Origin: Candidatus Obscuribacter sp.
Lineage (GTDB): Bacteria > Cyanobacteriota > Vampirovibrionia > Obscuribacterales > Obscuribacteraceae
Assembly (NCBI GenBank): GCA_016718315.1
Contig: JADKDV010000006.1
Coordinates: 1-35,478, forward strand
DNA: 35,478 nucleotides
Reading direction: 5' to 3'
The notes under the pieces were generated by a model. It was not told the DNA's origin and did not search any database. It saw only the letters and a list, made by a program, of their open reading frames with translations. The position numbers and the translations under genes are program-made. Positions 7,053 to 14,264 of this stretch are shown in pieces; positions within the stretch are counted from its first letter, which is position 1, and every line of letters begins with the position of its first letter.

Positions 7053-7252
7053 GTGTGCGGTGATATTTGAAGTTAAGATGATGCTGGACGCTCTGTTTGC
7101 CTCCCTGGCTCGTTTTTCTGGCTGCAATAACCACACTCCATTTCTTGGCAAAACTCGTGGGGTAAACTCGACAGTATCTCTGTAGAATATAAAATTAGCC
7201 GTCTTTATCTGAGCCGTTTGATTTAGCCAGCGATGGTTTATCCCTCATTAAG

Positions 7253-7825
7253 TTGGTGCCTGTGACCAATACAGATAATCAAATAGTCAAAGCTGAGAGC
7301 ATTTATTTTGCTCCCATAGCCAATGGGCTGGGTGATTTAATCGTGTGTTTGCCAGCTATCCAGTGGCTCGTCAGCACTGGCGTCCCGACGCATTTGGTGA
7401 TCCGCTCGCCTGAGCAAGCTGGTCTATCCAGTCAGATAGCGGGTCTAGCTGGCACCATCGACGAGGTAGCGCTCGACGCCGATGCTCTGCCTCCTGGCGC
7501 GCTCTACATCAATATGCGTGCACATCCACTGCAAAAGGACTATATCTGGGGCTCGGTGGAGTTTGAGAGCAAATATCCTGGCTACAAAATTACAGAAGTG
7601 CTCAAGGGTATAAGTGCGGATTGGCAGATTGGCGCTGCGATAGACCAGCTCCAGCCTTTAGTTCATAAGTCCGTGGATGAGTGTGCGGGCAAGGTGCTGT
7701 TGGTCCCGGGCTCTGCTGGTCGCGCTAAGTACTGGCCTGCTCACTACTGGTCTGAGCTGGCAGCACAACTGGCGCACGACGGGATGAGTGTGTCGTTATC
7801 GGTCAGCCTGATACATCGTTGCTGA
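7253..7825 (+). CDS. Glycosyltransferase family 9, N-terminal fragment
   Basis: The N-terminal half has the GT9 (heptosyltransferase-like) nucleotide-sugar fold opening: SIYFAPIANGLGDLIVCLPA, with the Gly-Asp-hydrophobic-x3-P of the acceptor-side helix, then THLVIRSPEQAGL. The second Rossmann half begins with KVLLVPGSAGRAKYWPAHYW, the pGs-x-KrWp motif. After HDGMSV the frame is lost; the correct continuation is VIGQPDTSLLT in another frame, then DLIGAV in a third, so two indels lie at about 7795 and 7820. The start is uncertain: TTG 7253, GTG 7256 and GTG 7262 are in frame. GT9 enzymes transfer sugars to lipopolysaccharide-type or other surface glycans at the cytoplasmic face. Confidence 0.6.
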   Translation: MVPVTNTDNQIVKAESIYFAPIANGLGDLIVCLPAIQWLVSTGVPTHLVIRSPEQAGLSSQIAGLAGTIDEVALDADALPPGALYINMRAHPLQKDYIWGSVEFESKYPGYKITEVLKGISADWQIGAAIDQLQPLVHKSVDECAGKVLLVPGSAGRAKYWPAHYWSELAAQLAHDGMSVSLSVSLIHRC

Positions 7826-7826
7826 C

Positions 7827-8291
7827 TTGATTGGCGCGGTCACCTGTCACGTGCTCACGCGGCCGCGCGTCCCTGATTGTAGCTCGGCGCACCTGCCGCA
7901 TTTTGCCACGCCTACCTTAGTCGACGCGCTTGATGCTATCAGCAGTGCACGCGCTGTTGTGGCTGTTGATACGGGTCTCATGCATATGGCTGTGCATCAG
8001 GGTGTGCCGACTGTGGCGCTCTTTCGCAGTAATACTATGTTTTTGCGTCCTTTAGCCTACTGTCGCAATCTTATTGCCCCTGCTTGCGACCCCCGCTGTA
8101 TCGCTCAGGAGTTTGCAGCTGTGCCCAATCAGATGCTGACCTATGACAAAGGCAATGAGACATACACATATTGGAAGACCTGGGATTGTTTGGTACACGA
8201 CCAACCGACGCACTGTATGAGTCAGATCGCTGTTGCCCAGGTGCATGCCGCTGTTGCCGAGCTGATGCTGCAGCCCATCGTCCATAGCTAG
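7827..8291 (+). CDS. Glycosyltransferase family 9, C-terminal fragment
   Basis: This frame completes the GT9 protein. It begins inside a strand-loop region (DLIGAV in frame at about 7824) and carries the donor-binding signature: ARAVVAVDTGLMHMAVHQGV followed by PTVALFRSN, the usual DtG-mHlA-a-G-PtvalfG motif, though Arg replaces the final Gly. The tail (MLTYDKGNETYTYWKTWDC; HTH-free, helical) is unremarkable. The ATG at 7827 is an internal codon. The gene is followed 41 bases later by an exported caspase-like gene on the same strand. The cell-surface sugar it works on cannot be deduced. Confidence 0.6.
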   Translation: MIGAVTCHVLTRPRVPDCSSAHLPHFATPTLVDALDAISSARAVVAVDTGLMHMAVHQGVPTVALFRSNTMFLRPLAYCRNLIAPACDPRCIAQEFAAVPNQMLTYDKGNETYTYWKTWDCLVHDQPTHCMSQIAVAQVHAAVAELMLQPIVHS

Positions 8292-8332
8292 ATGTAGTAA
8301 ACTCATTATCCCCGTATGAGGCTTACTAGTCG

Positions 8333-9268
8333 ATGGCAAGTGCCTTTAAGTCAGCGTTGATTGTTTTGGCAACATTGGGCGTATTTTGTGCTGGCTCCAG
8401 CGCTCGCTGCGAGGATGGCGAGGAGCTATCTCCGGGCTCGCCCATCAGCGACAAATGGGCAGTGGTGGTCGGCATCAGCGATTTTGCCAAGCCATCGCTC
8501 AATCTTAAATACGCTGCCAAGGATGCCAGCGATTTTAAAAACTTTCTTGTGAGTAAGTGCCATTTTGCGCCCGATCACATCAGGTTGCTTACCAATCAAA
8601 ACGCCACAAAAAACAAAATCATGGATGTTCTCGGCGATAGCTGGTTGCCGAGAGTGACTCTGCCTGCGGATCTAGTCGTCATCTATATCTCGAGCCATGG
8701 CAGTCCGTCATCGCTTGATGTCGCTGGCGTCAACTACATCGTCGCTCACGATACTGACCCCGATAAGCTCTTTACCACTGGTATCCCCATCCAGCATCTG
8801 GCAGAGACCATCCGGGAGCGCGTGCATAGCAAGCGGGTTTTGATTGTGCTCGACGCCTGCCACTCTGGTGCTGCCAGCGGCGAGAGCAAGGGTTTGCAGC
8901 GCACCGCCAATGTCGATGCCTCTGCCTTTGCGCAGGGCACAGGGCACGCTGTTATCTGCTCCAGCAGCCGCAGCGAGTCGTCCTGGGAGAGCAAAAACCA
9001 GCCCAACGGTGTGTTTACCAAAGCATTGATTGACGCGTTTGCATCAAAGGGCGAGAGCACAAAGCTGACCGATGCCTTTGGTAAGTTAAAGGAAAAAGTC
9101 CAGACTCAAGTGGCAGCCGAGCGCGGAGTGATGCAGACTCCAGTGCTAGAGGCCAGCAAATGGAAAGGTGATGAACTGATACTGGCAGCGGTGCCTGCTA
9201 GTCCGCGGCCATCTCCAATACCTGTGGACAATACCGCCCTGGGCCAAGTCTGTGCCGCAGTCCCTTGA
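8333..9268 (+). CDS. Exported caspase-like (C14) protease, catalytic part
   Basis: It has a signal peptide (residues 1-26; SALIVLATLGVFCAGSSA), then a complete caspase-like p20 domain: WAVVVGISDFAKPSLNLKYA as the first strand and loop, catalytic His122 in ISSHGS and catalytic Cys176 in DACHSGA, both intact. After residue 190 come HAVICSSSRSESSWESK and NGVFTKALIDAF, the p10-like region with the substrate-pocket loop. At about 9245 the frame is lost and a C-terminal domain follows in the next frame (9252-9599), so the real protein is about 420 residues. Caspase-like bacterial proteases usually cut after Arg/Lys; the specificity here is not readable. Export to the periplasm or outside is predicted. 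It is a paralogue of the 11357 gene. Confidence 0.8.
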   Translation: MASAFKSALIVLATLGVFCAGSSARCEDGEELSPGSPISDKWAVVVGISDFAKPSLNLKYAAKDASDFKNFLVSKCHFAPDHIRLLTNQNATKNKIMDVLGDSWLPRVTLPADLVVIYISSHGSPSSLDVAGVNYIVAHDTDPDKLFTTGIPIQHLAETIRERVHSKRVLIVLDACHSGAASGESKGLQRTANVDASAFAQGTGHAVICSSSRSESSWESKNQPNGVFTKALIDAFASKGESTKLTDAFGKLKEKVQTQVAAERGVMQTPVLEASKWKGDELILAAVPASPRPSPIPVDNTALGQVCAAVP

Positions 9269-9599
9269 CCTGTCTACAAGTGGGGCGCCAGCGACCGAGG
9301 CGGTGAGCGCCGCCAGCACTGTGTCATTTAGCGGCATCCCTGACATCACTGGCGATTGGCTCGGCACCAACAATCTTGTCTATCACTACTGGCAAAAGGG
9401 TCGCAAATGCGGCTGGGAAATGCCCATGTTTGGCACCGCTGGCACGGGTGTAATCTCTGCCGATGGTAAAACGATGGACTCAGAGTGGCATGGGCTGGTC
9501 TCTGGACGTTGCAAGTCGACCCTCGAGGTCGACGAAAACGGCAAAATCATCCGCATGCAGACTGACAATGGAGTCGGTTTTACCCGGGTGGGTCACTGA
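9252..9599 (+). CDS. C-terminal domain of the first caspase-like protein
   Basis: The frame reads KSVPQSLDLSTSGAP directly on from the preceding protease (ALGQ) when one base is adjusted near 9245, so the formal start is internal. After a Ser/Ala/Thr-rich linker of about 30 residues there is a compact beta-rich domain: ITGDWLGTNNLVYHYWQKG, then GVISADGKTMDSEWHG, and ends LEVDENGKIIRMQTDNGVGF. The GDW opening and repeated short strands resemble small lipocalin-like or META-like beta-barrels, but I cannot name a family. An extra accessory domain on a secreted caspase may help it find a substrate. Confidence 0.55.
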   Translation: MPQSLDLSTSGAPATEAVSAASTVSFSGIPDITGDWLGTNNLVYHYWQKGRKCGWEMPMFGTAGTGVISADGKTMDSEWHGLVSGRCKSTLEVDENGKIIRMQTDNGVGFTRVGH

Positions 9600-9747
9600 C
9601 CTTGTCGGACCACGATGCTCCGCCGATGGTCGCGATTGGGGTTTTTGAGCACTCGGGTTATTAACTGGTACAATGTCTCCCAATTCCCGGGTTGGCGGGA
9701 CTGTTACGAGAGGTATCCCGTTACTGGATGGTTTCCCGCTGGATTAT

Positions 9748-9784
9748 TCCATTTGGATCGTTTCATTCAATCGTCCATTTGGAT
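9748..9784 (+). promoter_or_regulatory. Direct repeat upstream of a secreted protein gene
   Basis: TCCATTTGGAT occurs at 9748-9758 and again at 9774-9784, 26 bases apart, in the 217-base gap between the first caspase gene and the secreted beta-trefoil-like gene. Such spacing can position two copies of a regulator on the same face only roughly; the call rests on the repeat alone. A CAGGAG ribosome site follows at 9804-9809. Confidence 0.35.
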
Positions 9785-9816
9785 TTGTATTACAGGCTTG
9801 GCTCAGGAGTTGATGC

Positions 9817-10332
9817 ATGAAAGTCCTTCAAAAGTTTGCGCTCGCAGTCTCATTAATAGCGGCGACAGCCGCACCAGCTCTGGCACAAGCAGAGCCATTG
9901 CCCAATACTGGTACTTACTTTATCGTCAGCGCACTCAATGATGAAGCTCTTGAAGTCGGTCAAGCCAGCGCTGGTCAATACGTCCAGCCTCGTGAGTTTA
10001 CCCAGGGTGGTCTGCAAAAGTGGGTATTCACTCGCAAGATGGATCCATCTACCAAAAAGCCTACAAACCGTTATAACATCAGATTGGCCGGTGAGGCGCA
10101 AAATCTCAACTTCCAACCGCATCCAATTGGCAGTATGCAAGCGCTTATTAGTTTTGATCCATCGGTGTTTGTGCTAGAGCCTGGTGAGTCTGGTTTTTTG
10201 GTCAAAAGCGTAGCCCGCAATGGTGATGCTCTCTATTCGCTGGTCTCACCACCTGCCTACACTGAGTGCCACTTTGGACCTAACGATGGTTCGCAAAAGT
10301 TTCGCTGGAAGTTTGTCCCCGCTAACCAGTAA
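9817..10332 (+). CDS. Secreted ricin-type beta-trefoil-like protein
   Basis: ATG 9817 is preceded by CAGGAG at eight bases. A clean signal peptide covers residues 1-23 (FALAVSLIAATAAPALA). The 145-residue mature part repeats a pattern typical of ricin-B lectin folds: GTYFIVSALNDEALEVG, then LQKWVFTRK, then RYNIRLAGEAQNLNFQP, and finally QKFRWKFVP; the Q-x-W-like turns at two places and the Y-x-I strands mark the repeats. Only about one trefoil is present. Known members bind sugars; binding here is inferred. The gene ends six bases before the second caspase gene, so the two are very probably co-transcribed. Confidence 0.6.
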   Translation: MKVLQKFALAVSLIAATAAPALAQAEPLPNTGTYFIVSALNDEALEVGQASAGQYVQPREFTQGGLQKWVFTRKMDPSTKKPTNRYNIRLAGEAQNLNFQPHPIGSMQALISFDPSVFVLEPGESGFLVKSVARNGDALYSLVSPPAYTECHFGPNDGSQKFRWKFVPANQ

Positions 10333-10337
10333 GCAAG

Positions 10338-11369
10338 ATGACTGTCTCGTCTAAAAATCGTGGTGTGCCGCAGAGTAAGGGCGTTTTGTCCTTACTCTGT
10401 CGCGCTGCGAGCATGCCTGTGGTCTGTCGTGCGACTAGCCTGTCGTTGATGTGCCGCGCTGCGAGTCTGTCCTTACTTTGTAGTGCTGTTGCTCTCATAT
10501 CATTGGGCGCGCCTGTCTGGGCACAGTCAATTGATAGCACGAGTCCGACACCGCTAGAGGGCAATCTGATCCAGGGCGAAGTGGAGCCAGGCGGTCAGAG
10601 CTATTACTATACATTTGAGGCTGGTCCCGGCGATTTAAATGTAGCGATGGACGGTGAGACTGACTTTTATAGCACCAGCGCCAATGTGATCCTCACTGAT
10701 GATAAAGGGCGTGAGCTGTCAAAAGTTACAATAAATGCAAACGGCAATGGTACTACCAAGAGTGCCATCGTCCACCTGGCAAGGCGTCAACTTGTGCGCA
10801 TGCAGGTGATGTTTGGCGTGGATGTGGGCGTGCACATCAAGTACAAGGTCAGGCTTAATGGACCACTCGGTCCAAACCCGATGGCGCTGGCAAATGCGGG
10901 CGGGGTGCCTGGTGGGAGTATGCAGCAAAGCATGCCGCAATATCAGCCGCAGCAAGCCGTATCATCTGCTCAACAGCAGCGTTTGGACGATAAGCACCAT
11001 CATTCAGTTAAACTTTCTCGCGAAGACATTCAGAAATATTTTCCTCAGGTCTATTCTAAACTGCCGCCACAACAGGTCGTTGCGCAACAAAACACCACTC
11101 AGCGGTACACCGCACCTGCGCAAGTACAGCAAAACCCTCAAGTCATTGCTCACAGCGTGCCACCTGTCAGTTCTTTTTCAAATACATCTCTCGACCTATC
11201 CGGCTCTCGCGCAGCCGCCTCTGGCGTGCACAATCAGATGGCGCTTACTATCGGCACCATGCCTGCTGCCGTGCCTGCCTCTAGCGATGGTATGAGCTTG
11301 GCTGAGGACAATAGCCGCTCACCATCTCCACACCTATTGAGGATAAGTGGGCTTTTGTGGTTGGTGTGA
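10338..11369 (+). CDS. Exported caspase-like protein 2, N-terminal pre-peptidase-like part
   Basis: It begins six bases after the trefoil gene. Residues 1-16 are polar; 17-52 are a hydrophobic stretch built from four 9-residue repeats (LSLLCRAAS type), ending in VALISLGAPVWAQ, which should act as an unusually long signal sequence. Residues 72-180 form a beta-sandwich like bacterial pre-peptidase domains (IQGEVEPGGQSYYYTFEAGP opening, with the Y-x-F strand). A Gln/Pro/Ser-rich linker of about 150 residues follows. At about 11329 the frame is lost; one added base continues it as TPIEDKWAFVVGVSKFAK into the catalytic domain. The merged protein is close to 596 residues. Confidence 0.65.
   Translation: MTVSSKNRGVPQSKGVLSLLCRAASMPVVCRATSLSLMCRAASLSLLCSAVALISLGAPVWAQSIDSTSPTPLEGNLIQGEVEPGGQSYYYTFEAGPGDLNVAMDGETDFYSTSANVILTDDKGRELSKVTINANGNGTTKSAIVHLARRQLVRMQVMFGVDVGVHIKYKVRLNGPLGPNPMALANAGGVPGGSMQQSMPQYQPQQAVSSAQQQRLDDKHHHSVKLSREDIQKYFPQVYSKLPPQQVVAQQNTTQRYTAPAQVQQNPQVIAHSVPPVSSFSNTSLDLSGSRAAASGVHNQMALTIGTMPAAVPASSDGMSLAEDNSRSPSPHLLRISGLLWLV
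10386..10493 (+). repeat. Four 27-bp tandem repeats encoding the signal-sequence core
   Basis: Codons 17-52 of the gene at 10338 are four in-phase units of 27 bases, read as LSLLCRAAS, MPVVCRATS, LSLMCRAAS and LSLLCSAVA. Each has a Cys at position 5, and at the DNA level TCCTTACTCTGT, TCGTTGATGTGC and TCCTTACTTTGT are clearly related. The repeats expand the hydrophobic core of the export signal, suggesting recent slippage or recombination. Confidence 0.75.
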
Positions 11370-12127
11370 GCAAGTTTGCCAAGCCTGGTATCAACCTCAA
11401 ATACCCTGCTAAAGATGCCAAAGATCTGGCTAGCTACCTCGTTAACGAAGCCAATTTTGCACCAGACCACGTCAAGCTCCTCGTCGACGAGCAGGCTACA
11501 AAGGAGCGTGTCCTCGCTGAGCTGGGCGACAAATGGCTGCCTCGCCTGGCGCACCCCAACGATCTAGTCCTGATTTTTATCAGTACCCACGGTAGCCCAT
11601 CTCAGGCTGACCTGGAGGGGCTCAATTATCTGGTCATGCACAATACCGACCCAAGCAGTTTGTACGCCACGGGCTTGCCGCTCTCAGACCTCGTTGCGGC
11701 GGTTAAGCACCGCGTGCACTCCAACCGGGTCGTCCTCATCATCGACGCCTGTCATAGCGGTGCTGCTGAGGCAGCTAAAGGTCTTGCACGTGTCGGCAAT
11801 GTGGATAGTGTCTCGCTGGCACAAGGCACAGGGCAGCTGATCATCTGTAGCAGCCAGCCTAATCAATTGTCTTGGGAGTCCAAGCGCTATCCCAACGGTG
11901 TTTTTACACATCAATTGATAGAGGCGCTCAGAGCGCAGTCAGGTAAGGCGTCGCTCAGTCAGGCGTTTGAACGATTGAAAGACTCGGTGCAGTCAGAAGT
12001 ATTGGAAGACCGCAGCGAATTGCAGACAGCGGTGTTAAAGAGTAAATGGAGTGGTAACGATCTCATTATCTCGGCTCCACCTACCAAGCCGCGCTCGGTG
12101 CCGCCGGACCTTGGCGATGCGCAGTAA
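11357..12127 (+). CDS. Exported caspase-like (C14) protease 2, catalytic part
   Basis: The frame is open upstream of the formal start and reads PIEDKWAFVVGVSKFAKPGI, which matches the opening of the first caspase domain (PISDKWAVVVGISDFAKPSL). Catalytic His is in IFISTHGSPSQ and catalytic Cys in IIDACHSGAAE; both are intact. The p10-like part has QLIICSSQPNQLSWESKRYP and GVFTHQLIEAL, closely parallel to the first caspase. The domain ends at about KWSGNDLIIS with a Pro-rich tail and no extra C-terminal domain, unlike protein 1. The two catalytic domains are clear paralogues with different accessory domains. A frame change at 11329 separates it from its N-terminal half. Confidence 0.8.
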   Translation: MVGVSKFAKPGINLKYPAKDAKDLASYLVNEANFAPDHVKLLVDEQATKERVLAELGDKWLPRLAHPNDLVLIFISTHGSPSQADLEGLNYLVMHNTDPSSLYATGLPLSDLVAAVKHRVHSNRVVLIIDACHSGAAEAAKGLARVGNVDSVSLAQGTGQLIICSSQPNQLSWESKRYPNGVFTHQLIEALRAQSGKASLSQAFERLKDSVQSEVLEDRSELQTAVLKSKWSGNDLIISAPPTKPRSVPPDLGDAQ

Positions 12128-12230
12128 ATTCTAAATTTTGCCTTTGATTGATTGAGCATTGTCCGTTTTTTGACATGCTGGGATGCGACTATGCAATCAA
12201 GCATTTTCTTTGAGCGTTGAGGTTATTGTC

Positions 12231-12890
12231 ATGGGCGAGTTTAACAGGGGACCTGCCGAACAGTCAGAAGCTAAGTCAAACATCGCTGTTGCTGAGCGCG
12301 GTGAGCAAGACGGGTTGCAACAGTTTAGGCTTGCAGCAAATGATGATAAGTCCGCTGGTGGTGGTGCGAGCGCTGGAGCGCAGGACAGATTGCCGCCGCT
12401 GTCAATTGAATCACGTAAGTATGGTGCTGCCTTGCCGGACACGCTTCCACCTCTTCGTAATTGTCCAAGTTATGAGCCTGGTGTTTTTGGTGCGGAATTA
12501 GTGCCCGAATGCAGAATATATCCACCAATTGAGGACTCTAAGCCAGCGCCTGAGAAGGATGCTGACATGCAACAAATCAAGGCTGAAGATCAGCCTGGAG
12601 CAGCTAGAGAGATCAATCCGATCAAACAGCAAATCATGGATGAAAATCAGCCAGGGGCTGCGCCGAAGTTTGATGCCGACAGATACCGGAGTATGATAGA
12701 CAATCAGCCTGGAGCCGCAAAAGTTGATCCGCTCAAAGAGCAGATCATGAAAGATAGGCAGAGCGGAGAGCGTGCCGCGGATGACGATGGCAGATATCAG
12801 GGCGGTCGGGACAATCTGTCGGGTAATGCTGAGTATGATCGTGCTATGCGCAGCGCGGCTGGTGTAATCGCAGGCGGGAAGCGCTGGTAG
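12231..12890 (+). CDS. Disordered protein with QPGAA repeats
   Basis: I start at ATG 12231 (MGEFNRGPAEQSEAKS), with GAGG about ten bases upstream, rather than at an upstream ATG at 12183. No signal peptide or membrane segment. The sequence is low in hydrophobics, rich in Asp, Glu, Pro, Gln and Ala, and probably unstructured. The second half carries four imperfect repeats with a basic-hydrophobic lead-in (QQIKAE, QQIMDE, RSMID, EQIMKD) followed by NQPGAA or a close variant. Function unknown; repeats of this kind often bind a partner several times. It follows the second caspase gene by about 100 bases. Confidence 0.6.
   Translation: MGEFNRGPAEQSEAKSNIAVAERGEQDGLQQFRLAANDDKSAGGGASAGAQDRLPPLSIESRKYGAALPDTLPPLRNCPSYEPGVFGAELVPECRIYPPIEDSKPAPEKDADMQQIKAEDQPGAAREINPIKQQIMDENQPGAAPKFDADRYRSMIDNQPGAAKVDPLKEQIMKDRQSGERAADDDGRYQGGRDNLSGNAEYDRAMRSAAGVIAGGKRW
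12567..12776 (+). repeat. Four imperfect repeats in the QPGAA protein
   Basis: The coding units read QQIKAEDQPGAARE, QQIMDENQPGAAPK, RSMIDNQPGAAKV and EQIMKDRQSGERA. Spacing is 16-22 codons, and the last copy is degenerate. The repeat is seen at protein level; the DNA copies share AATCAGCC or ATCAGCC and CCTGGAGC-type cores but have drifted. Confidence 0.65.
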
Positions 12891-13003
12891 TTTGATGCTA
12901 GTATCACCTGCATTTAAGACAGGCTAAGCTGGCACTTAATCAACTGTTGGCTTACATGCTCTCGCTATCCTTGTCCGCTTTATGATTTGAAGACTGCTGC
13001 ACG

Positions 13004-13108
13004 GTGGTTAGAGTCTTGTGCAAAGTTGTCACTACATTTGTAGTTGTTTCGTTTTGTCTGGCAGTGTTTGCCTTTGTTGCACTCGGCATCTGGCTAAACT
13101 ACGAGTAG
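13004..13108 (+). CDS. Possible 34-residue single-helix membrane peptide
   Basis: GTG 13004 opens VVRVLCKVVTTFVVVSFCLA, continuing VFAFVALGIWLNYE to a TAG. The result is one long hydrophobic helix with a basic N-terminus, the usual look of a small membrane peptide. No ribosome site stands out, and the start could differ. It lies in a 270-base stretch that otherwise carries nothing recognisable, between the QPGAA and BamE-like genes. Confidence 0.3.
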   Translation: MVRVLCKVVTTFVVVSFCLAVFAFVALGIWLNYE

Positions 13109-13159
13109 CTGTTGTCAAAGATATTGCTTGATGCTGTCAGGGGCTGTACGCTGAGTTAT

Positions 13160-13516
13160 ATGAAAAAATCAATTTTTGCTTTTGTGTCCGTGGCTGTGCT
13201 CTCAGTGTCTGGCGCGTTTGCGCACGACGCTGATGATGCCTCTGGCAGTGCATGGCAAGCACCTTGCATCACTGGTAAGACCAGTGCTGAGCGTTGGGAC
13301 ACCATCGCTAAAAATGCCTCTGGCCTTATTGGTCTTACCAAAGATCAGGTGGAACAAAGACTCGGCAAGGGCAAATACAACGACAAGCATATGAGCTTGA
13401 TGTATAGCATCACTGACAACGCCAAATCAAAAGGCTTGTATGACAGTCTCAACCTCTCTTTGGACAAGGACGGCAAAGTCTACAAGTTTGTCGTTGTTAC
13501 TGCTTCAAAAGACTGA
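13160..13516 (+). CDS. Exported BamE/SmpA-like small protein
   Basis: I start at the ATG at 13160 (MKKSIFAFVSVAVLSVSGAFA), an ideal signal peptide of 21 residues; the upstream in-frame start at 13112 would bury it. The mature 97 residues have the BamE-type layout: LIGLTKDQVEQRLGKG (the G-t-x-x-v-x-x-lG-P turn), a short strand LMYSITDN and a final pair LSLDKDGKVYKFVVV. No lipobox Cys is present, so it is predicted as periplasmic, not a lipoprotein. Its family fold supports the outer-membrane assembly machinery in proteobacteria, but these small folds are widely reused, so the role is only a suggestion. Confidence 0.6.
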   Translation: MKKSIFAFVSVAVLSVSGAFAHDADDASGSAWQAPCITGKTSAERWDTIAKNASGLIGLTKDQVEQRLGKGKYNDKHMSLMYSITDNAKSKGLYDSLNLSLDKDGKVYKFVVVTASKD

Positions 13517-13519
13517 GCC

Positions 13520-14203
13520 CTACTGTTTCGGGACTTCAAAGATTTTAAGAAGTGATTGATTACTGTTCAATATCACATCGCTAAATTCCCTGTCGTCATT
13601 TTGTGGCTTCTCTGGTTGAAGGCTAGTAGCTCTCAACCAATTTGCTTTGTTGTTTGCCTTCTCTGATTCTTGCTTTAGAATTTCGGCTTGCAGATCGCCA
13701 ATAAGGATACCCTTGGTTAGCTTCCTGTCTGCCTTGTTTTGCAAGGCCTCTATTGCTTGTGCATACAAGTTGATTTTTTCAAGGATTTTTAACTGGTTCG
13801 TTTTCCAAACAAACATTGCATTAAGACATGCGGTCTGATGCCAGGTTTCATCGCTTTCTTTGAGCGTTTGTCTTGAAGGTTTACTCTGCCAATAGTCACG
13901 AGAAAAGTTCAGACATTTGCTTCTCAGGTTTTCATCGCGTTTGTTCTGCTTCGTTAGCCATTGAAGAAATGCCACATCAAAACTAGCTCTTTGTTCGGCT
14001 GTTGTTTGGGCTCTGTAGCTTGGGCTGGCTTTTAGATGTTTTGATTCGGTGTTTTCTGGTTCGTTGTCGGCTTCAATGGTGACAAAGGAGTTGTGTTGCT
14101 GCTCTATTAGATCGTTTTCGGTTTCTGTTTGCTGCGCCAGAGCCGGTTTGCAACACATCATGAGCAATATGAGACTAGTAAAGATAGAGCAGGTTTTTTG
14201 CAT
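13520..14203 (-). CDS. Exported protein of unknown function
   Basis: A 227-residue protein with a signal peptide (MQKTCSIFTSLILLMMCCKPALA, cleavage near residue 23). The mature part is polar, rich in Gln, Asn, Lys and Glu, with a central helical run (WLTKQNKRDENLRSKCLNFS, QTACLNAMFVWKTNQLKILE) and charged C-terminus (PQNDDREFSDVIL). It has no family I know. It converges with the BamE-like gene at a gap of three bases, so both must share their ends. Reading frame intact. Confidence 0.7.
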   Translation of the reverse strand: MQKTCSIFTSLILLMMCCKPALAQQTETENDLIEQQHNSFVTIEADNEPENTESKHLKASPSYRAQTTAEQRASFDVAFLQWLTKQNKRDENLRSKCLNFSRDYWQSKPSRQTLKESDETWHQTACLNAMFVWKTNQLKILEKINLYAQAIEALQNKADRKLTKGILIGDLQAEILKQESEKANNKANWLRATSLQPEKPQNDDREFSDVILNSNQSLLKIFEVPKQ

Positions 14204-14264
14204 TTGGATTTGTGAGCAACTTCGTCAAGTGATGAGTATGTTTTGACTAAAGCATGTCGACTTT

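Noticed and set aside
6997..7185. A 62-codon plus-strand frame before the glycosyltransferase
   Set aside because: It spans the 11-bp inverted repeat and has a low-complexity Val-rich start and no ribosome site; more likely non-coding.
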